From the NCBI GenBank assembly GCA_946479825.1, contig CAMLHU010000133.1, positions 1-6,253 of the forward strand: DNA of 6,253 nucleotides. Reading direction: 5' to 3'. The notes under the pieces are model-generated. The model was not told the origin of the DNA. It was given only the letters and a program-made list of their open reading frames with translations, and ran no database searches. The position numbers were made by a program, and so were the translations under genes. Below, piece by piece: positions 1 to 4,836 of the stretch (positions are counted from its first letter, which is position 1; each line of letters begins with the position of its first letter). This DNA comes from an uncultured Gemmatimonadota bacterium (GTDB lineage: Bacteria; Gemmatimonadota; Gemmatimonadetes; Gemmatimonadales; GWC2-71-9).

Positions 1-1156
1 TCCCGTCGCCGCGGAGGGTGAGCTTGAGCTTGCCGTCCACGTACACCGGGGCCTTGGGCTCCTCGAAGGTGCCGGGGAGCGAGATGCCGATGTCGGCGTG
101 CTTGGACTCGCCCGGGCCGTTCACCACGCAGCCCATCACGGCGACGCGGAGCTCCTCGACGCCGGGATAGGCGGTCTTCCAGACCGGCATCCGGTCGCGC
201 AGGTAGGCCTGGATGTCCTGGGCCATCGACTGGAAGAAGGTGCTGGTGGTCCGGCCGCAGCCGGGGCAGCTCGTCACCTGCGGCATGAAGTTGCGGATGC
301 CGAGCGACTGCAGGATCTGCTGGCCGACCCGCACCTCCTCGGCGCGGTCGCCGCCCGGGACGGGCGTGAGGGAGATGCGGATGGTGTCGCCGATCCCCTC
401 CTGGAGGAGGATCGCGAGGCCGGCGGTGCTCGCCACGACCCCCTTGGTGCCGAGCCCGGCCTCGGTGAGGCCCAGGTGAAGCGGGTGGTCGCACCGCGCG
501 GCGAGCATCCGGTAGACGTCCACGAGGTCCTGCACGCCGGAGACCTTGGCGCTCAGGATGATCCGGTCGTGCGGCATCCCCCGGGCCTCGGCGAAGGCGG
601 CGGACCGGAGCGCGCTCTCGACCATCGCCGTCATCGTGACCGCCCGGGCGTCGAGCGGGTCGGGGCGACGGGAGTTCTCGTCCATCAGCTGGGTGAGGAG
701 GTTCTGGTCGAGCGAGCCCCAGTTGACGCCGATGCGGACCGGCTTGTCGTGGCGGAGCGCCACGTCGATGATGGCGCCGAAGTTCTCGTCCTGCCGCTTG
801 CCGCCCACGTTGCCGGGATTGATCCGGTACTTGCTGAGCGCGGCCGCGCAGGCGGGATACTTGGTGAGGAGCAGGTGGCCGTTGTAGTGGAAGTCGCCGA
901 CGATGGGTACGTCGAGGCCGAGCGCGGCGAGCTCCTCGACGATGCGGGGGACGGCGGCGGCGGCGTCCTCGTTGTTGACCGTGACCCGGACGATCTCGCT
1001 CCCGGCCCGGTGCAGCGCCGCGACCTGGTCCACCGTGGCCCGCACGTCCGCGGTGTCGGTGTTGGTCATCGACTGGACCACGATCGGGTGCGCGGAGCCC
1101 ACGAGGACTCGCCCGATCCGGACGGTCGGGGTCTGGCGGCGAGGAGGGATGGTCAT
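1..1156 (-). CDS. ispG: 4-hydroxy-3-methylbut-2-enyl diphosphate synthase IspG (GcpE), 3' end cut by window edge
   Basis: IspG reductively opens methylerythritol cyclodiphosphate to HMBPP, the penultimate step of the MEP isoprenoid pathway, in the cytoplasm with a [4Fe-4S] cluster. I translated the minus strand from base 1156: 385 residues are visible and only a short C-terminal tail is missing. The N-terminal TIM barrel shows [13 protein letters not shown] (residues 23-35), [12 protein letters not shown] (109-120) and [10 protein letters not shown] (141-150), then [11 protein letters not shown] (200-210) and [12 protein letters not shown] (228-239). The C-terminal reductase domain has the cluster ligands Cys297 and Cys300 in SCPGCGRT, plus Cys343 and Glu350 in [11 protein letters not shown]. 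No key residue is lost. The start is the first ATG after an in-frame TAG at 1167-1169. There is no Shine-Dalgarno-like sequence before it; a C-rich (coding-strand) octamer array ends 14 bp upstream. A 205-bp gap separates it from the preceding gene, so it may have its own promoter, although none is recognisable. Identification is firm. Confidence 0.97.
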   Translation of the reverse strand, partial: MTIPPRRQTPTVRIGRVLVGSAHPIVVQSMTNTDTADVRATVDQVAALHRAGSEIVRVTVNNEDAAAAVPRIVEELAALGLDVPIVGDFHYNGHLLLTKYPACAAALSKYRINPGNVGGKRQDENFGAIIDVALRHDKPVRIGVNWGSLDQNLLTQLMDENSRRPDPLDARAVTMTAMVESALRSAAFAEARGMPHDRIILSAKVSGVQDLVDVYRMLAARCDHPLHLGLTEAGLGTKGVVASTAGLAILLQEGIGDTIRISLTPVPGGDRAEEVRVGQQILQSLGIRNFMPQVTSCPGCGRTTSTFFQSMAQDIQAYLRDRMPVWKTAYPGVEELRVAVMGCVVNGPGESKHADIGISLPGTFEEPKAPVYVDGKLKLTLRGDG

Positions 1157-1170
1157 GAGGGAAATCTAGG

Positions 1171-1234
1171 CGGACGGGCGGACGGGCGGACAGGGGGACG
1201 GGCGGACGGGCGGACAGGCGGACGGGCGGACGGG
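1171..1234. repeat. Eight tandem copies of an 8-bp unit (CGGACGGG) before ispG
   Basis: Eight octamers stand in perfect register. Five are exact CGGACGGG; units 3 and 6 read CGGACAGG and unit 4 reads GGGACGGG. The plus strand, which is the template for ispG, carries G-runs at 1176-1178, 1184-1186, 1193-1197, 1200-1202 and 1208-1210, with loops of 5, 6, 2 and 5 bases. This fits the canonical G-quadruplex pattern (four G3 tracts, loops of 1-7). The array stops 14 bp upstream of the ispG ATG and so occupies its leader. Whether it affects expression is inference. Confidence 0.93.
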
Positions 1235-1235
1235 G

Positions 1236-1306
1236 AGGCGCAGAGACGCAGAGACGCAGAGGCGCAGGGGCGCAGGGTCGGAAGAGTGCAGGGGCGCAGG
1301 GTCGGA
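1236..1306. repeat. Second octamer array (RGRCGCAG) with a 24-bp partial duplication
   Basis: Immediately next to the CGGACGGG array, five octamers run in register from 1236 to 1275: AGGCGCAG, AGACGCAG twice, AGGCGCAG and GGGCGCAG. A 19-bp direct repeat follows, its copies at 1264-1282 and 1288-1306, offset by 24 bp, which is three octamers. This looks like a slippage-generated array with a later higher-order duplication. It lies wholly between the flavin oxidoreductase stop and ispG. Nothing in it suggests a protein, promoter or terminator. Confidence 0.88.
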
Positions 1307-1343
1307 TCAGCGGACGGGCCGGGGCGTGCCACCGACGGACTAA

Positions 1344-1378
1344 CGACCCACGACCCACGACTCACGACCCACGACCGG
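1344..1378. repeat. Heptamer array (CGACCCA) overlapping the 3' end of the flavin oxidoreductase gene
   Basis: Five 7-bp units are in register: CGACCCA, CGACCCA, CGACTCA, CGACCCA, CGACCGG. On the coding (minus) strand the unit reads TGGGTCG. The variant third unit reads TGAGTCG and supplies the TGA stop of the flavin oxidoreductase at 1364-1362. The last residues of that protein (ending GRGS) are therefore encoded by repeat units. Seven is not a multiple of three, so gain or loss of a unit on the CDS side would change the C-terminal frame. The array is adjacent to two octamer arrays, giving three unrelated arrays in one gap. Confidence 0.92.
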
Positions 1379-2342
1379 CGACCTCCCCCACGAACCTCCG
1401 CACCACCACATCCACCGGCTCGACGCTCCGGATCCCGCGCACGCTCTTCCCCGCCTGCCAGTATTCGACGTCGCCGGTAAGCGAGCGCTTGAACCGCCAG
1501 AGCGACTGCAGCGCGTAGATGGTGCGCATCCAGTGCTTGGTCCGGCGATGTCGGAGCATCCAGCGGGCGATCGGGCCCGCCTTGAGGCCCATTCGCCGGA
1601 TGAGGGGGGTGTTGATCACCGCGACGGGGACTCCTGTGATCCGTTCGCTCAGCACGATGTCCGCCTCGTCGGCGTCCACGATCGCGGCCTTGTACGCGGT
1701 GCTGGCCGTGCACTCGGTGGTCGCGATGAAGCGGGTGCCGAGCTGGCAGGCGGCGTAGCCGAGCCGGAGCATCGCGGCGAAGTCGCGCGCATCCCCCACC
1801 CCGCCGGCGCAGACCAGCGGCAGGCCGAACGGCTGCAGCTCCTCGAACAGCGCCTCGGCGCTGCGGGTGCCCGCGTGCCCTCCGGCCCGGGCGTTCACGG
1901 CGATGAGGCCGTCCACCCCGGCGTCGGCCCCCTTCCGCGCCCACCGCGCCTCGGTGACATCGTGATAGACGACGCCGCCGGCCGCGTGCACCCGGTCGGC
2001 GACCCAGCGCGGGTTGCCGAGCGAGGTCACGAAGAAGCGCACCCCTTCTTCCAGCGCGACGGTGATCCAGCGCTCCATCCGCTGCCGGTAGTGCCTGGAC
2101 GACTGCTCGATCAGCGCGTTCATCCCGATCGGCCGGTCGGTCAGCCGGCGGATGTACCTGAGTCCGTCCCGGAACTCATACCCGTGGACGTAGGTGAGCG
2201 CGATCGGCTGGACCACGCCGAGCGCGCCGGTGGCGGAGATCGCGGCGACGAGCTCCGGATTGCTGCACGGATACATCGCGCCACCGATGAGCGGCACGGT
2301 CACGCCGGCGTGACGGGTGAACGCGGTGTCGAGCGGGCTCAC
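1362..2342 (-). CDS. Nitronate monooxygenase / 2-nitropropane dioxygenase-family flavin oxidoreductase
   Basis: The protein has 326 residues from a GTG start, a usual length for this FMN-dependent TIM-barrel family. Matches to the family are the N-terminal VPLIGGAMYPCSNPEL (16-31, usually GGM), PIGMN (71-75), the glycine/histidine motif NARAGGHAG (150-158, His156 at the position of the family's active-site histidine), and the FMN-phosphate-binding end CAGGVGDA (178-185) followed by QLGTRF (200-205). Family members oxidise alkyl nitronates or reduce quinones; FabK enoyl reductases share the fold. The long SLGNPRWV (107-114) and VYHDVTEARW (125-134) segments point to a distinct subfamily, so the substrate is not predictable. 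The GTG start at 2342 overlaps the upstream TGA in GTGA, which suggests translational coupling to the DUF4442 gene and decides the start. Longer in-frame extensions run through that gene and are rejected. The stop codon and last residues lie inside a heptamer array. Confidence 0.88.
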   Translation of the reverse strand: MSPLDTAFTRHAGVTVPLIGGAMYPCSNPELVAAISATGALGVVQPIALTYVHGYEFRDGLRYIRRLTDRPIGMNALIEQSSRHYRQRMERWITVALEEGVRFFVTSLGNPRWVADRVHAAGGVVYHDVTEARWARKGADAGVDGLIAVNARAGGHAGTRSAEALFEELQPFGLPLVCAGGVGDARDFAAMLRLGYAACQLGTRFIATTECTASTAYKAAIVDADEADIVLSERITGVPVAVINTPLIRRMGLKAGPIARWMLRHRRTKHWMRTIYALQSLWRFKRSLTGDVEYWQAGKSVRGIRSVEPVDVVVRRFVGEVAGRGS

Positions 2343-2818
2343 GCGGGAGGCGCGAGGCGCCAGCGGACCTGGACCCGGGCCACCACGTCGCCGGCGGCGT
2401 CGCGGATGTCGGCCGCCACCACCAGGTCGGTCGCGGCGCCGAGCGCCTCGGGCACGGCCGCGCGGCATTCGGCGACCAGAGTGCCGCGCGCCTTCTTGGA
2501 GTACTCGGTCTCGATGTGGGTGACGATGCTGCGGGTGCCGGGCGGCAGGGCCGTGATCATCGCGAGCCCGCTGGTGAGCTCGCCGAGGTTGGTCAGGGCC
2601 ACGGCGTGGACCGACCGGAGATGGTTGCGGATCGCCCGCCGGTCGGCGAGCGAGAGGCGGGCATACCCGGGCTCCAGCACCTCCACCCTGGCGCCGATGG
2701 AGGCGCTGTAGGGCACCTGAAGGCGCAGGAGCCGGCCGAAGAGCCACCGCCCGCCGGGGAGGCGCGCGCAGCGGCGCCAGAGGACCAGCAGGCGGGCACC
2801 GGGATCGGCAGGCATCAT
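2339..2818 (-). CDS. DUF4442 / PaaI-like hotdog-fold thioesterase-like protein
   Basis: This 159-residue cytoplasmic protein has the look of single-domain hotdog proteins that hydrolyse acyl-CoA or acyl-ACP thioesters. The key stretch is NHLRSVHAVALTNLGELTSG (65-84): a histidine (71) followed nine residues later by Glu80 at the start of the central hotdog helix, as in DUF4442 and YiiD-C-type thioesterases. Beta-strand-like segments follow at 97-103, 111-119, 131-138 and 145-154. Residues 10-35 are basic and hydrophobic and could contact membrane or acyl carrier; this is inference. The start is one of two consecutive ATG codons (2818 or 2815), with no clear Shine-Dalgarno. The gene starts 28 bp after the secreted-protein gene and overlaps the next gene by 4 bp (GTGA). 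That pairing suggests the thioesterase and flavin oxidoreductase act on related substrates, perhaps acyl thioesters, but nothing here proves it. Family assignment rests on motif pattern alone. Confidence 0.78.
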   Translation of the reverse strand: MMPADPGARLLVLWRRCARLPGGRWLFGRLLRLQVPYSASIGARVEVLEPGYARLSLADRRAIRNHLRSVHAVALTNLGELTSGLAMITALPPGTRSIVTHIETEYSKKARGTLVAECRAAVPEALGAATDLVVAADIRDAAGDVVARVQVRWRLAPPA

Positions 2819-2827
2819 TCAAGCTAC

Positions 2828-2841
2828 CGGCGCCCGGCGCC
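2828..2841. repeat. Two-copy 7-bp duplication with small GC stem
   Basis: The 28-bp gap between the secreted-protein stop and the DUF4442 start contains CGGCGCC twice in direct tandem. It can also fold as a five-pair stem (GGCGC at 2829-2833, GCGCC at 2837-2841) with a three-base loop. No T-rich tract follows on the coding strand, so I do not call a terminator. With only two copies it could be chance in DNA this GC-rich, but its size matches the heptamer arrays elsewhere in the window. Confidence 0.4.
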
Positions 2842-2846
2842 CCCGA

Positions 2847-3437
2847 CTAGTCGCGCGGCGGCCGGCCGCCCCCGCCGAACCCATCCCCACGCTCGGCCTC
2901 GCGGGCCTGCCGGGCCTGGTCCACCTCTTCCTTGTGGGCCCTGTCCCAGGCCTTGAACGCCTTCTTGGGGAGCTGGCGCTTGAGTACGTCCCTGGTGAAC
3001 CCCTCGTCGCGCTTCTTGAGCGCGGGCCAGAGGCGCTGGACGACCTGAAACGCCGCCCGCCGGTCGGTCGGGTCGCCGCCCAGGTCCCGCCCCGCCTCGA
3101 TGGTCTGCAAGGCGGTCCAGACGCTGTCGCGCAGCGCCCGGGTGGAATCACGGTAGCTCGCTACGGAACTGCGGTAGGCGCCGAGGGGGACGGTGTCGAC
3201 GTCGGCAGTGAGGGCCAGGAGTTGCAGGTCCGGCGGACCCTGGACCTCGGGGTCGGTCGGAATGTCTGCGGCGGGGCGGGCACCCATCATCCCACCCCGC
3301 CGTCCCCCGCCCATTCCCCGCCCTCGGCCCCCGAACCCTCCGCCGGGGTACTGGGCCGAGAGCGGCAACGCAACGCACATCGCGCTCGCAAGCGCGAGCC
3401 AGGTCGAGCGGCGCATCATCCCTCCGGGAAGCGACAT
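2847..3437 (-). CDS. Small secreted or periplasmic protein of unknown function, Gly/Arg/Met-rich N-terminus
   Basis: The 196-residue product is not assignable to a named family. It begins with a clear Sec signal peptide: basic MMRRS (7-11), a hydrophobic core to about 26 and a likely signal peptidase I site after LSA (26-28), before QYPGGG. There is no lipobox; Cys21 lies within the hydrophobic core. After cleavage comes a low-complexity Gly/Arg/Met segment (31-53), a Pro/Asp linker, then a charged, probably helical region (about 86-182) with repeated Asp/Arg/Ser spacing and QLPKKAFKAWDRAHKEE (155-171). The tail is Gly-rich again (186-191). The layout is loosely like periplasmic Spy/CpxP-type helical proteins, but I see no diagnostic LTxxQ motif. 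Starts at 3437, 3419 and 3416 all keep the signal peptide. A GGAGG sits 4 nt before the ATG at 3416, so the shorter 189-residue form is a real alternative. It lies 36 bp after mgtE, probably in the same transcript. Confidence 0.8.
   Translation of the reverse strand: MSLPGGMMRRSTWLALASAMCVALPLSAQYPGGGFGGRGRGMGGGRRGGMMGARPAADIPTDPEVQGPPDLQLLALTADVDTVPLGAYRSSVASYRDSTRALRDSVWTALQTIEAGRDLGGDPTDRRAAFQVVQRLWPALKKRDEGFTRDVLKRQLPKKAFKAWDRAHKEEVDQARQAREAERGDGFGGGGRPPRD
3421..3425 (-). promoter_or_regulatory. Shine-Dalgarno-like GGAGG inside the annotated 5' end of the secreted-protein gene
   Basis: On the minus strand GGAGG lies 1 nt before the ATG at 3419 and 4 nt before the ATG at 3416. It is the only strong Shine-Dalgarno match near a start in the window. 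The spacing is short but favours initiation at 3416 over 3437, where only the weaker AGGCAGGG directly abuts the ATG. The proteins differ by seven residues ahead of the signal-peptide n-region. Confidence 0.45.
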
Positions 3438-3473
3438 CCCTGCCTACGGGCCACCCGGAGGAGACGTTGACGC

Positions 3474-4685
3474 TCAGGGGATGAACACGGTGGCCAGCGC
3501 CAGGAACATCCCCATGCTGCACACGTCGGTGGCCGTGGTCAGGAAGATCGCCGAGGCGGTGGCGGGGTCGGCTCCCATGCGCTTGAGGGCGATCGGGATC
3601 CCGGCGCCCGCGATGCCGCTCACCACGCAGCTGCCGACCATCGCGAGGAGCACCACGCCCGAGAGGACCAGCGCGTGCGGGTTGTGCTGCATCCGGGCGG
3701 CCACGTACATCCCGGCGCCGGCGGTGATGCCGGTCAGGGTGCCGTTGAGGAGCCCGAGCAGCGCCTCCTTGAGCATCAGGCGACCACCTCGGCCGTCCTC
3801 GAGCTCGTTGAGCGTGAGCCCGCGGAGCGCCACGGCGAGCGCCTGGCACCCGGTGTTGCCCGACTGCCCGGCCAGCACCGGAAGGAAGACCGCCAGGATG
3901 ACCAGCCGGTCGAGGGTGTGCTGGAAGGCGCCGACCACCGCGGCGGCCAGGAAGGCGGTCACGAGGTTGAGCTGGAGCCACGGGTGCCGGAACTTGAGGC
4001 TCCTCGGCCACGGCGTGGCGAGCCGCTCCTCCTCGTTGACGCCGACCATCGAGCCCGGCTGCGCGGTGAGCTCGAACGCGCGGGCCTCGAAGAGCGCCTG
4101 CCCGCGGATCTCGCCGACCAGGCGTCCCGCGTCGTCCACCACCGGGTAGACCGGGTAGTGGCGGTCGAGCACCGAGCGCATCGCCTCCTCGGGCGACTGC
4201 AGCTCCCGGAGTGCGAACGGCTGCCGGAGCATCACCGACTCGAGGGTCTGCTCGTCCCGGGCCAGCAGCAGGTCGCGCATCGTGACCAGGCCGATGAGGC
4301 GCTCGTCGGCGTCGGTGACGAACCCGTAGGTCACGAGCCCGCGCGCGGCGAGCTCCCGCACCCGGGCGGTGGTCTCCGCCACGGTGAGCGTGGGCGGGAA
4401 GACCGCATAGGGCTGCTCCATCAGCCACCCGACCGTCTCCTCCCCCGCCGCAAGATTCTCGCGCCACTGCTCCCCGATGGCCGTGGGCGCCGCATCGATG
4501 ATGGCGCTCTGGCGGCGCGAGGGGAACGCCGCGAGGATGTCCGGCGCCTGCCCAGGCCGGACCTGCTGGAGGACGTCCACAATGACGTCGTTCGGCGCGT
4601 CCTCGAGGAGGTCCACGGCGTCGTCCACGCCCTGGCGCGTCACGGCGCGGACGATGGCAGTGGTGTTGCGGAGGGGGTGGGTCAT
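3474..4685 (-). CDS. mgtE: MgtE-family magnesium transporter with shortened N-domain
   Basis: MgtE proteins are homodimeric inner-membrane Mg2+ channels gated by cytoplasmic N and CBS domains that sense intracellular Mg2+. This product has 403 residues, against about 450 for well-studied members. The N-domain is only about 80 residues (DDAVDLLEDAPNDVIVDVLQ, 21-40, is the recognisable helix repeat). Two CBS domains follow (about 90-145, with GLVTMRDLLLARD, and about 150-208, with YPVYPVVDDAGRLVGEI). The family's HPWLQLNLVTAFLAAAVVGAF junction leads into five membrane segments (about 239-256, 258-280, 307-328, 337-361, 376-401). GQSGNTGCQALAVALRGL (273-290) matches the family GGNxGxQ motif, and Asp387 in FLTTATDV corresponds to the conserved Mg2+-binding pore aspartate. 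The ATG at 4685 is preferred over an in-frame TTG at 4721, which adds only a proline-rich stretch. There is no Shine-Dalgarno; the leader is C-rich. Co2+ transport has also been reported for the family. Confidence 0.95.
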   Translation of the reverse strand: MTHPLRNTTAIVRAVTRQGVDDAVDLLEDAPNDVIVDVLQQVRPGQAPDILAAFPSRRQSAIIDAAPTAIGEQWRENLAAGEETVGWLMEQPYAVFPPTLTVAETTARVRELAARGLVTYGFVTDADERLIGLVTMRDLLLARDEQTLESVMLRQPFALRELQSPEEAMRSVLDRHYPVYPVVDDAGRLVGEIRGQALFEARAFELTAQPGSMVGVNEEERLATPWPRSLKFRHPWLQLNLVTAFLAAAVVGAFQHTLDRLVILAVFLPVLAGQSGNTGCQALAVALRGLTLNELEDGRGGRLMLKEALLGLLNGTLTGITAGAGMYVAARMQHNPHALVLSGVVLLAMVGSCVVSGIAGAGIPIALKRMGADPATASAIFLTTATDVCSMGMFLALATVFIP

Positions 4686-4718
4686 GGTCGGGGGTGCGAG
4701 TGGGGGTGGAGGTTGGCG

Positions 4719-4746
4719 CAATCCGGTATCGGCTTTCCGCTATCCG
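4719..4746. repeat. Degenerate heptamer array in the mgtE leader
   Basis: Four 7-bp units lie in register on the plus strand: CAATCCG, GTATCGG, CTTTCCG, CTATCCG (coding strand CGGATAG, CGGAAAG, CCGATAC, CGGATTG). The units agree at most positions but are diverged, as expected of an old array. They lie 33 to 61 bp upstream of the mgtE start. The rest of the 140-bp gap (4686-4718 and 4747-4780) shows no repeat, promoter or terminator that I recognise. Confidence 0.6.
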
Positions 4747-4780
4747 TTCACACGTCAGTGGCCGGGCTTCCCCTCGCTAA

Positions 4781-4836
4781 GCCCTTAGCCCTAAGCCCTA
4801 CGCCCTACTGCCTGCGCCCTGCGCCCTACGCCCGCA
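4781..4836. repeat. Heptamer array (GCCCTAC/A) running over the sthA stop codon
   Basis: Eight 7-bp units are in register: GCCCTTA, GCCCTAA, GCCCTAC, GCCCTAC, TGCCTGC, GCCCTGC, GCCCTAC, GCCCGCA. On the coding (minus) strand they read as TAGGGCG/TAGGGCT. The sthA TAG stop (4828-4826) lies inside the seventh unit and the final codons in the eighth. The minus strand carries four G3 tracts with uniform 4-base loops (complement of 4782-4805), so the sthA transcript could form an RNA G-quadruplex just after the stop. Confidence 0.93.

Noticed and set aside
1171..1378. Possible CRISPR array or iteron-type replication origin in the ispG upstream gap
   Set aside because: Units are 7-8 bp with no spacers, and there is no Cas, replication initiator or AT-rich unwinding region nearby.
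98..1480. 460-residue plus-strand open frame opposite ispG
   Set aside because: It lies antisense to a fully conserved ispG, runs on through the tandem arrays as low-complexity Gly/Arg/Asp residues, and matches no family. GC-rich DNA routinely gives such frames.
1533..2711. 392-residue plus-strand open frame
   Set aside because: Antisense to the flavin oxidoreductase and DUF4442 genes, whose motifs are intact. The composition is Arg/Gly/Ala-rich without domains.
2828..2841. Hairpin as an intrinsic terminator after the secreted-protein gene
   Set aside because: The stem has only five pairs and no U-tract follows. The downstream gene starts within 28 bp, so read-through is more likely.
3148..4467. 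439-residue minus-strand open frame overlapping mgtE in another frame
   Set aside because: Reads the mgtE and secreted-protein sequence out of frame and is extremely Arg/Gly/Ala-rich. mgtE is clearly the real frame.
4724..4746. Interrupted dyad as an operator for mgtE
   Set aside because: The stem pairs only as CGG/CCG triplets around mismatches, and the same bases are better explained by four degenerate heptamers.
4781..4836. Resemblance of TAGGGCT/TAGGGCG heptamers to telomeric repeats
   Set aside because: The array is short, interstitial and degenerate, and lies between bacterial housekeeping genes. The likeness follows from a G-run plus TTA spacing.
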